Below, in pieces: positions 1 to 5,143 of a DNA stretch of 20,104 nucleotides (position 1 is its first letter; the number at the start of each line of letters is the position of its first letter). A model generated the notes under the pieces. The model worked only from the letters and a program-made list of their open reading frames with translations, had not been told where the DNA came from and searched no databases. The position numbers were made by a program, and so were the translations under genes. This DNA comes from JBBSWB01 sp038046465 (GTDB lineage Archaea > Nanobdellota > Nanobdellia > Woesearchaeales > GW2011-AR9). The stretch spans positions 1 to 20,104 of the forward strand of contig JBBSWB010000066.1 in the NCBI GenBank assembly GCA_038046465.1, given 5' to 3'.

Positions 1-77
1 AAGTTTGGTTATTGATAAAAGTGCGCGTTAGACCGTTGGGGATAAATATACAAAGGTAAAGAGCTTAAACTTTAACA

Positions 78-90
78 AAATATATAAATA
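78..90 (+). promoter_or_regulatory. TATA box of the TFS transcript
   Basis: The sequence aaatatataaata is a textbook archaeal TATA box. Transcription would start about 25 nt downstream, near position 110. That leaves a short 5' leader of about 25 nt that contains the SD motif at 121-128. Positions 1-77 upstream show no gene. Confidence 0.75.
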
Positions 91-120
91 GGCAGGGGAT
101 TTCTATGGTAATATTCAATC

Positions 121-128
121 GGGGTGAT
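121..128 (+). promoter_or_regulatory. Shine-Dalgarno site (GGGGTGAT) deciding the TFS start
   Basis: GGGGTGAT matches the anti-SD of archaeal 16S rRNA (AUCACCUCC) and lies 7 nt before ATG at 136. The GTG at 124-126 lies inside this SD and is in frame with TFS. Choosing that GTG would add four spurious residues, so ATG 136 is the start. Confidence 0.85.
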
Positions 129-135
129 ATACAAC

Positions 136-447
136 ATGTTCTGTCCAAAATGCGGGTCCATCTTAAGGCCAAAAGAAAAAGCCGGTAAAAGAATTTTATT
201 CTGTAGCTGCGGCTATACTAAAGCCCCTGAAGATGAAGCAACTACTGAACTTAAAGAAGTAGTAAAAAATAAAAGAATCGAAGTTATTGAACAGTTGGAA
301 ACCCTGCCTAGAATTAAAATTAAATGTGCTAAATGTGATAATAAAATTGCTTATTATTGGACTCAACAGACCAGGGGAGCAGATGAGCCTGAAACTAGAT
401 TTTTTAGATGTACTAAATGTAATTACACTTGGAGAGAATATGCTTAA
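136..447 (+). CDS. tfs: Transcription factor S (TFIIS/RPB9-like RNA polymerase cleavage factor)
   Basis: This 103-residue protein binds archaeal RNA polymerase and stimulates cleavage of backtracked transcripts, rescuing stalled elongation and improving fidelity. An N-terminal RPB9-type zinc ribbon (C3, C6, C23, C25) is joined by a lysine/glutamate linker (about 31-60) to the C-terminal TFIIS zinc ribbon (C64, C67, C92, C95). The hairpin of the second ribbon carries the acidic pair D83-E84 within ADEPET, the residues that act in the polymerase active site, so it should be cleavage-competent. Length is typical of TFS (about 100-110 residues). The second cysteine pair of the N-terminal ribbon is spaced CxC rather than the usual CxxC. 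The stop codon TAA directly abuts the ATG of the next gene at 448, so the two are probably co-transcribed. The family assignment is very secure. Confidence 0.96.
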   Translation: MFCPKCGSILRPKEKAGKRILFCSCGYTKAPEDEATTELKEVVKNKRIEVIEQLETLPRIKIKCAKCDNKIAYYWTQQTRGADEPETRFFRCTKCNYTWREYA

Positions 448-960
448 ATGGAATTGCCAGATGTACATGATGCCGTTGTGGAATTAAAACAAAACCGGCT
501 ATTTACCTCCTGGAAAGAAGCTCATCCGCAAGGTGTTCTTTCTCATTTTTTTAGTTCTTTAGATTCTCAATATCAAGCCAAAAGTGCTTGGGAAATTGCT
601 TTTTATGATCCTAAGAAAGAAAAAATAGTTGTATTTGTTCATAATCAAGCCGGAGAAATAACTTTACAAAAAGAAGATGATATTTTTAAAAGAGAAAGCG
701 ATGTGGTGGAAGAACTAGAGATAAAATCAGTGGTCATTCCCTTTGAAAAAGCCAGAACTATTTTTGCCGGTAAAGTAAAAGAATTATTTCCCAGCATGGT
801 ACTCGGTGATGGATTTATCGTGCTGCAGACTATTCTAGGAAAAACTTTGTGGAATTTTACTTTTATTACCAAAACTCTGCAATTTATTAATATAAAAATA
901 AATGCTGCTTCGGGAGAAGTGGATTCGCATCAAACCGTTGAGCTGATGCAGAAGAACTGA
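448..960 (+). CDS. Conserved-looking protein of unknown function, co-transcribed with tfs
   Basis: A 170-residue soluble protein with no signal peptide and no membrane segment. I do not recognise a family with confidence. The C-terminal part has alternating hydrophobic strands ending in FINIKINAASGEV, which resembles the end of a PepSY-like or small alpha/beta fold (strand, then a 'DA.TGEV'-like turn); this is only a resemblance. The first half contains WKEAHPQGVLSHFF and a strand pair around IAFYDPKKEKIVVFVHN. The ATG follows the tfs stop codon with no spacer, and a GGAGAG purine stretch lies about 12 nt upstream inside tfs, so translation is probably coupled to tfs. That suggests, but does not prove, a role in transcription or gene expression. 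Confidence 0.8.
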   Translation: MELPDVHDAVVELKQNRLFTSWKEAHPQGVLSHFFSSLDSQYQAKSAWEIAFYDPKKEKIVVFVHNQAGEITLQKEDDIFKRESDVVEELEIKSVVIPFEKARTIFAGKVKELFPSMVLGDGFIVLQTILGKTLWNFTFITKTLQFINIKINAASGEVDSHQTVELMQKN

Positions 961-969
961 TACAATCTA

Positions 970-1024
970 ATACTACTTTCTAAATGAGTAATAATCGGTT
1001 CTATTTGTCGAGTAGTATCGGTTC
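970..1024 (+). repeat. Direct and inverted repeats upstream of the small-gene promoter
   Basis: Two imperfect direct repeats, gagtaataatcggttc (986-1001) and gagtagtatcggttc (1010-1024), start 24 bp apart. Overlapping them is a perfect 8-bp inverted repeat, atactact (970-977) and agtagtat (1011-1018), with a 33-nt loop. They lie directly upstream of the TATA box at 1051 and so are placed like activator or repressor sites. The function is inference. Confidence 0.45.
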
Positions 1025-1050
1025 AAAGAATATATTTTCGACGCTAACAG

Positions 1051-1060
1051 TATTTATATA
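1051..1060 (+). promoter_or_regulatory. TATA box of the 36-codon small gene
   Basis: TATTTATATA is a good archaeal TATA box. The expected transcription start is about 1082, giving a leader of about 40 nt that includes the SD at 1104-1111. It indicates the small gene has its own transcript, separate from the tfs pair. Confidence 0.65.
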
Positions 1061-1121
1061 GCTTGCCCGGTTTTCAAATTACCAAGGTAGATGTTTAGAA
1101 AAAGGGGTGATAGATTTTTTT

Positions 1122-1232
1122 ATGTCTAAGATTTCTTATAATGCTCAAAGAGGCTGCAAAAAATTAGGTAATTTCTTTAAAGAAAAGAAAGCAGAAGCTG
1201 AAGAACCAGCTGAAGTTAAAGAAAAAGTTTAA
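1122..1232 (+). CDS. Small protein of 36 residues, lysine/glutamate-rich
   Basis: This is a short gene that length cut-offs would miss. ATG 1122 is preceded by a perfect SD, GGGGTGAT at 1104-1111 (10 nt spacing), identical to the one used by tfs, and by a TATA box at 1051-1060. The product starts MSKISYNAQRGCKKLG, with a basic, possibly amphipathic N-terminal half (K3, R10, K13, K14, one cysteine at C12). It ends with an alternating Lys/Glu/Ala/Pro tail (about residues 20-36) that looks disordered. There is no signal peptide or membrane helix. I do not recognise it. It might bind a nucleic acid or a protein partner through the basic half, but that is speculation. Convergent with thymidylate kinase, whose stop lies 57 nt away. 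Confidence 0.7.
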   Translation: MSKISYNAQRGCKKLGNFFKEKKAEAEEPAEVKEKV

Positions 1233-1289
1233 TTTTATTTGAGTTAAATTGATTATCTATTCTAAATTAATTTTAAAGTGAAGTTAAAA

Positions 1290-1931
1290 TTATTTATACA
1301 ATTTATCAACTTCTATTCGGATTTGCTGATGTACTTCTTCTATGGGCAAAGTTCCATCGATAATAGCTACCTTTTGTTGTTGACCAACCAGATTAATTGC
1401 GTGTTCATAATTTTGCGCCGTCTTTTCCAAGAATTCTTTCTTTTCAAAAAATTCCGGTGTTCCGCAGCGATTAGCCATGATTCTATGCAGGGAAACATCG
1501 ACCGGAACGCGTAAAAATAAAGTTAAATCCGGTGCGGTTAACCCGGCATGCAAGGAAACTAAATACTCCATTTGTCCACCCTGTGCAGATTGGTATGCTA
1601 AAGTAGACAACATATGCCGATCGGAAATTATTGTTAACCCTTTGTGCAGATTACTTTCAATTATTTCGCTTAGATGCCATTTCCGGTCATTAACAAATAA
1701 ATCAGCCCAATATTTGAAATCATCAATAACTGTTTCATTAGGAAGAAGCTCGTGTTTTAATCTTCGCCTTATTTCCAAACCATAAGGGGTTAAAGACGTT
1801 GGTTCCCGAGTTAAAACCGGCACATTGGCTTTATGTTTTTCAAATAAATATTTACATAATAAAAAGGCCTGCGTAGTTGTTCCTGCCCCATCTAAGCCTT
1901 CTAAAACTATAAACTTCCCTCTTTTACTCAT
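1290..1931 (-). CDS. tmk: Thymidylate kinase (dTMP kinase)
   Basis: Phosphorylates dTMP to dTDP in the cytoplasm, the committed step towards dTTP. It is 213 residues, the usual size. The start MSKRGKFIVLEGLDG carries the P-loop (12-20). The TREP segment (41-44) and the DRHMLSTLAYQ motif (104-114; DRY-type in most relatives) form the substrate site. A LID-like segment runs from about 150 to 170 (HRIMANRCGTPEFFEKKEF). The P-loop reads GLDGAGTTT, so threonine stands where the invariant Walker A lysine (GKT/GKS) is expected; I read the codon as ACA on the coding strand. The start ATG lies about 26 nt downstream of a TATA-like TTTTAAATAAAG, so the mRNA is probably leaderless. It is divergent from the dCMP deaminase fusion, which feeds the same pathway. 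Family assignment is strong; activity with the altered P-loop is likely but not shown. Confidence 0.93.
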   Translation of the reverse strand: MSKRGKFIVLEGLDGAGTTTQAFLLCKYLFEKHKANVPVLTREPTSLTPYGLEIRRRLKHELLPNETVIDDFKYWADLFVNDRKWHLSEIIESNLHKGLTIISDRHMLSTLAYQSAQGGQMEYLVSLHAGLTAPDLTLFLRVPVDVSLHRIMANRCGTPEFFEKKEFLEKTAQNYEHAINLVGQQQKVAIIDGTLPIEEVHQQIRIEVDKLYK

Positions 1932-1950
1932 TAATCAAATGAATAGTTTA

Positions 1951-1962
1951 CTTTATTTAAAA
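1951..1962 (-). promoter_or_regulatory. TATA box of thymidylate kinase (leaderless)
   Basis: On the minus strand the sequence is TTTTAAATAAAG, centred about 26 nt before the ATG at 1931. That spacing puts transcription start at or next to the start codon. No SD is present. Confidence 0.55.
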
Positions 1963-1993
1963 TTATTTATGCGCCCGTACATATATGCAGGTT

Positions 1994-2003
1994 ACATATA
2001 AAT
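1994..2003 (+). promoter_or_regulatory. Candidate upstream TATA box for the kinase-deaminase gene
   Basis: The sequence acatataaat is TATA-like and would start transcription near 2028, giving an 80-nt leader before ATG 2105. A competing element, cgttttaaag at 2074-2083, lies 26 nt before ATG 2105 and would give a leaderless mRNA. I cannot decide between them from sequence. Confidence 0.4.
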
Positions 2004-2104
2004 TTTAGTCTATCTTTCTGATTCTCTTGGTTTGGTTCTCTCGGTTTAATTATCTTTTTTCAACCATAACAATCGTTTTAAAGAGAGAAAATTCACCTCT
2101 TAAG

Positions 2105-3136
2105 ATGATCATTGGCCTAGTCGGTATGTTTGCTTGCGGAAAAGATACTGTAGCGGAATATTTACAGCAGAAAGGCTTTATTCATTTTTCTCTGTCTGAT
2201 GAAATCAGAATAGAAGCTAAAGAAAGAAAGATTGAATCGACTAGGGAGAATTTAATTAATTTGGCTAATGAAATGCGCGCCAAATATGGAGCAAGTATTT
2301 TAGCTAATCGAGCCAGAATAAAAATACATTTACAGAAAGATAATAATTTTGTGATCAGCTCCATCCGCAATCCAGAAGAAATAAAATCATTGCGGCAAGA
2401 ACCTAATTTTGTGTTAGTTTTAGTTGATGCTGAACCAAAAATTAGATTTGAACGGTTAAAAGCAAGAGCCCGGGAAGGAGATGTCCAAACTTTTGAAGAA
2501 TTTGTGGAAAAAGAAACTTTGGAACAAAATGCCGATCCAACCAAACAACAGCTGCATAAAGTAGTGAAAGAAGCCAAAATAATTTTGAACAATAATGGCA
2601 CTGTAGAAGAATCATATAAAAAAATTGACCGAATGCTGTATGATTTAAGAAAAAAATATCAGCAGCCCCGCCCCAGTTGGGATGAATATTTCATTAATAT
2701 TACTAAAGAAGTAGCTAAACGAGCTACTTGTTTACGGGGAAAAATTGGTGTAGTAATCGTTAAAGACAAACAGATCATTGCTACTGGCTATAACGGTTCT
2801 CCGCGAGGATTACCACATTGCACTGAAGTCGGATGTAAGATCTATAGGACGATAGATGAATCCGGAAAAGAAGAAGAACGTTGTTTGCGCACCGTGCATG
2901 GAGAATTAAACGCGATTGCTCAGGCAGCCTTGCGTGGCGTTTCTGCTGAAGGAGCAACTTTATATGGAACCTATAAACCGTGTTCAGTGTGCATGAAACT
3001 GCTTATTAATGCCGGCATTAAGAAAGTTATCTGTGAAAAAAATTATCATGATTCATTTACGGACGAAATTGCTGCTGCTGCCGGAGTAGAATTAGTCATT
3101 TTAAAACCGCACCGAGATGCTTCAGAAACGGCATGA
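2105..3136 (+). CDS. P-loop nucleotide kinase-like / dCMP deaminase fusion protein
   Basis: A 343-residue two-domain protein. Residues 1-185 are a P-loop kinase-like domain with Walker A GMFACGKDT (7-15), similar to dephospho-CoA kinase and UPF0200-type nucleotide kinases. Residues 189-343 are a zinc-dependent deoxycytidylate deaminase: GYNGSPRG (228-235), the extra Cys cluster of dCMP deaminases (HCTEVGC), catalytic H265-G-E267 and PCSVC (C293, C296). It should convert dCMP to dUMP, the precursor of dTMP. The catalytic motif is HGE rather than the usual HAE. ATG 2105 is chosen because it starts directly on the beta-strand before the P-loop (MIIGLVGMF); the upstream TTG at 2027 would add 26 unlike residues. 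Yeast Dcd1 and bacterial anti-phage AvcD also join a P-loop region to a dCMP deaminase. Divergent tmk favours a housekeeping role. Confidence 0.92.
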   Translation: MIIGLVGMFACGKDTVAEYLQQKGFIHFSLSDEIRIEAKERKIESTRENLINLANEMRAKYGASILANRARIKIHLQKDNNFVISSIRNPEEIKSLRQEPNFVLVLVDAEPKIRFERLKARAREGDVQTFEEFVEKETLEQNADPTKQQLHKVVKEAKIILNNNGTVEESYKKIDRMLYDLRKKYQQPRPSWDEYFINITKEVAKRATCLRGKIGVVIVKDKQIIATGYNGSPRGLPHCTEVGCKIYRTIDESGKEEERCLRTVHGELNAIAQAALRGVSAEGATLYGTYKPCSVCMKLLINAGIKKVICEKNYHDSFTDEIAAAAGVELVILKPHRDASETA

Positions 3137-3164
3137 TTATTTAAAATTTGATGGTTGTTTAAAC

Positions 3165-3187
3165 TTTAATTTTTTTCTTTTAATTTT
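3165..3187 (+). terminator. Oligo-T terminator of the kinase-deaminase gene
   Basis: A T-rich tract (tttaatttttttcttttaattt) begins about 30 nt after the stop codon and includes a run of seven T. Archaeal RNA polymerase terminates at such tracts without a hairpin. It overlaps the lysine-coding 3' end of the convergent 65-codon gene. Confidence 0.5.
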
Positions 3188-3363
3188 AAGTATTGCTTAG
3201 GTGTTAAAGAAGAATGTTTAGCACTTTGCATTTGAGAATCTATTAATCGTTTTTGTTGCTCGCCCCACTCCTGGTCGGAATGCCCTCTAACAAAATTAGC
3301 CCAATAATCAACAAAGAGCATCCGCGATTCATCATTATCTTTTGAAACTTTAAGTTTATCCAT
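3166..3363 (-). CDS. Small protein of 65 residues, putative partner of the upstream nucleotidyltransferase
   Basis: A soluble, charged 65-residue protein with a central WANFVRGHSDQEWGEQQ segment (two Trp, one His) and a lysine-rich end. Its ATG overlaps the last codons and stop of the nucleotidyltransferase gene by 8 nt (3356-3363), which points to translational coupling and a protein that works with it. Small proteins paired with AbiEii/DUF6036-like nucleotidyltransferases usually belong to toxin-antitoxin or regulatory pairs, with the small gene more often first; here it is second. I do not recognise the family firmly. It is the last gene of the long minus-strand array and converges on the kinase-deaminase gene. 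Confidence 0.75.
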   Translation of the reverse strand: MDKLKVSKDNDESRMLFVDYWANFVRGHSDQEWGEQQKRLIDSQMQSAKHSSLTPKQYLKLKEKN

Positions 3364-3934
3364 ATTTTAGCTCTAATATTCTTTTGTACTTTTTAATTTT
3401 TTCCTGATTTAAATGTTCTTTAAACACTTCTTCAATATGTTTTGCATCTTCTAAATCCTTCTGTGATTTTAAGTAATACTTTTTAAAAGCAACCTGTCTT
3501 TCTAAAGAAGAAATTTTTATCATTCCTTCTGCGGTTTCAACCTCAAGAAAATCCGTAAATACTTCTTCATCTAATTCGTTTTTAGGAAATTTTACTTCCA
3601 TATTAGGAATAGTTTCTCCTTGATTGGCAAAACGAACCGCTAATTTTTCTGTAAGGTAATTGTAAACCTCGTCTTCGCTTTCCGCATTTAAACACCAAAA
3701 CCCGGCTTCTTTAAGATGATGATATAATTTTACGAAAACATCTTTATTTAGGGGTTTAATAAAAATATCAACATCTTCGGTGGCTCTGGATCTTCCTAAT
3801 AAAATAGAAACATAGCCGCTAATTACAACATAATCAACATGTTCTTTTATTATATTAATAAAACGAAGAACAAATTTATCCAATTCATTTAAAGGCTTGT
3901 CAAGTTTAATTTTTCTGGAAGTAATAAATTTCAT
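3356..3934 (-). CDS. Nucleotidyltransferase-fold protein (AbiEii/DUF6036-like)
   Basis: About 192 residues. The segment VISGYVSILLGRSRATEDVDIFI (about 37-59) matches the core of the DNA polymerase beta-type nucleotidyltransferases of the AbiEii/DUF6036 group: a glycine turn, then R-x-T-x-DVD with the metal-binding pair D54 and D56. The later KKYYLKSQKDLEDAKHI (about 150-167) is the typical C-terminal K..K.lkD..Da motif. Members act as toxins in AbiE-type systems or as regulators by transferring nucleotides to protein or RNA; substrate is unknown here. ATG 3934 is preferred over the TTG one codon upstream. A TATA-like stretch lies about 24 nt upstream, so it may have its own leaderless transcript although it sits only 31 nt behind the DUF167 gene. 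The 65-residue gene overlaps its end. Confidence 0.85.
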   Translation of the reverse strand: MKFITSRKIKLDKPLNELDKFVLRFINIIKEHVDYVVISGYVSILLGRSRATEDVDIFIKPLNKDVFVKLYHHLKEAGFWCLNAESEDEVYNYLTEKLAVRFANQGETIPNMEVKFPKNELDEEVFTDFLEVETAEGMIKISSLERQVAFKKYYLKSQKDLEDAKHIEEVFKEHLNQEKIKKYKRILELKYG

Positions 3935-3949
3935 CAAGAAGCTTAAATA

Positions 3950-3965
3950 GGTTTTATTTTAAAAA
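3950..3965 (-). promoter_or_regulatory. Candidate TATA box of the nucleotidyltransferase pair
   Basis: On the minus strand: TTTTTAAAATAAAACC, about 24 nt before ATG 3934. It could let the pair be expressed independently of the surface-protein operon. Confidence 0.4.
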
Positions 3966-4217
3966 CTATCGTTTAATTCTCAGCACTTTCTCCCGGCTTT
4001 TTTCGCCAGATTTAATTTCAACGGCTAACTTAAATTCTTTCTTAAAAAATTTAATCAATTCTTTGTTAGCTTTATCTTTTTCCGGAACGGCTTTCAAATA
4101 AAGTTTTAAATGCCCTGTCTCTTCAACTAATTTAGTGCTGCTGGCATTAGGGATCACTTTAATTTTAATCAATTGATTAGAAATAAACGGCTTTAAATCA
4201 AAAACAGGAATAGCCAT
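3966..4217 (-). CDS. DUF167 / UPF0235 (YggU-like) protein
   Basis: An 83-residue member of the DUF167 family, which occurs in all domains and has no agreed function. The family pattern is visible: strand IKIKVIPNASSTKLVE (about 17-32), then LYLKAVPEKDKANKELIKFFKKEF, the equivalent of the 'apPxxGkAN' motif, then VEIKSGEKSREKVLRI, the equivalent of 'v.i..G..sr.K.v.i'. Length is typical for the short form. It lies 15 nt behind the membrane-protein gene, with a GGTGTG purine stretch about 5 nt before its ATG, so it is probably the next gene of the same operon. Nothing else unusual. Confidence 0.9.
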   Translation of the reverse strand: MAIPVFDLKPFISNQLIKIKVIPNASSTKLVEETGHLKLYLKAVPEKDKANKELIKFFKKEFKLAVEIKSGEKSREKVLRIKR

Positions 4218-4232
4218 CTAAACACACCAAGA

Positions 4233-5090
4233 TCACTTCTGCTCTTCAGCAAGGGTTTTGAATAAATATATCCTTAACCAAGCTAGGAAGGCAATGACGA
4301 CGACTAAATTAACCAAATTTAAGGCTAAAGGGGAATAGAGCAGCGCTTTCTTAATAGGCAGGGTAATAAGCATTAAAATTAAGCCGGTTGCAGTCGAGAA
4401 TAAAATTAATCTTCCTAAACTTTTCCATTTTTGTTTTAGTAAACTAAATCCCTTGCCCACTGCTTCCCACACTTTATACTTAAGAGCAAATTGGTGACAG
4501 ATTAACAATAAGATAACTAAAATAATTACAGTGCAGAAAAAATTAACCGTGCCGTTATAGAATAACCGGACATTCTGCATGAACACCGGATGCAGTAAAT
4601 TAAACTTAGGCACTAAAGAAAAAACTAAGTTGATTAATAATGCGGAAAGCAAGCGAATTATTAAATAAAAAAATCCGAATACTAGTACAGGAACGATTAA
4701 AAACAAATCTAATAAATTCCAGCGCCAATAAATCTTATGGGTTAATTTCTTTTTTAGTAAATGATACCAGATTACTGCCTGTGAAAGAGAAAATAACAGG
4801 AAATAACCAATAATCAAAGCTACAGCAATAACTATCGACCAAATCAAAAAAGATTTTAATTGGGTCAGAAAAGGCAGCAATTGTTCTGGATTCGAGGAAG
4901 CCAATAAAGTTTGAATCTCTTCTGCGGATTTGCCCTGCAAGACTTCTGCGGATTTGCGCTGCAAAGTTGCGCTTAACCAGGAGAAAGACAGTAAAATTAA
5001 AGAAAAAACAATCAAGTCGGTTAAAAAAGTATATAAATGATCTTTAGTTAATTTGAATGAATCCAGATAATGTTTGCAATGCTTGTTCAT
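4233..5090 (-). CDS. Multi-pass integral membrane protein of unknown function
   Basis: 285 residues with about six or seven membrane segments (roughly 20-40, 81-104, 127-160 as one or two, 182-201, 226-245, 256-275). A short soluble loop after the first segment (about 43-78) contains a tandem 8-residue repeat, LQRKSAEV then LQGKSAEE. Cysteine and histidine near the N-terminus (HCKH, 4-7) are not in a recognised site. I do not recognise the family. It follows the 868-residue secreted protein by 53 nt and precedes the DUF167 gene by 15 nt. As the only polytopic membrane protein of the operon it could anchor, export or sense the secreted proteins; that is inference from position alone. Confidence 0.85.
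   Translation of the reverse strand: MNKHCKHYLDSFKLTKDHLYTFLTDLIVFSLILLSFSWLSATLQRKSAEVLQGKSAEEIQTLLASSNPEQLLPFLTQLKSFLIWSIVIAVALIIGYFLLFSLSQAVIWYHLLKKKLTHKIYWRWNLLDLFLIVPVLVFGFFYLIIRLLSALLINLVFSLVPKFNLLHPVFMQNVRLFYNGTVNFFCTVIILVILLLICHQFALKYKVWEAVGKGFSLLKQKWKSLGRLILFSTATGLILMLITLPIKKALLYSPLALNLVNLVVVIAFLAWLRIYLFKTLAEEQK
4921..4964 (-). repeat. Tandem 24-nt duplication inside the membrane-protein gene
   Basis: tctgcggatttgccctgcaa (4921-4940) recurs at 4945-4964 with one mismatch, a period of 24 nt. It encodes two copies of an 8-residue unit in the first extramembrane loop and keeps the frame, so it looks like a recent in-frame duplication. Confidence 0.8.
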
Positions 5091-5143
5091 AATTCTTTCT
5101 CTTGGATTAATTATTATTTAATTATTGTTGTTTTACTAACTAA

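Noticed and set aside
124..135. GTG start for TFS
   Set aside because: The GTG is inside the SD GGGGTGAT; ATG 136 has ideal spacing and begins directly with the MFCPKC ribbon.
1010..1030. tRNA-like T-loop sequence (atcggttcaaag)
   Set aside because: No acceptor stem, D-arm or anticodon arm can be fitted around it.
2027..2104. N-terminal extension of the kinase-deaminase from a TTG
   Set aside because: The extra 26 residues have no family counterpart, and ATG 2105 begins exactly at the first strand of the P-loop domain.
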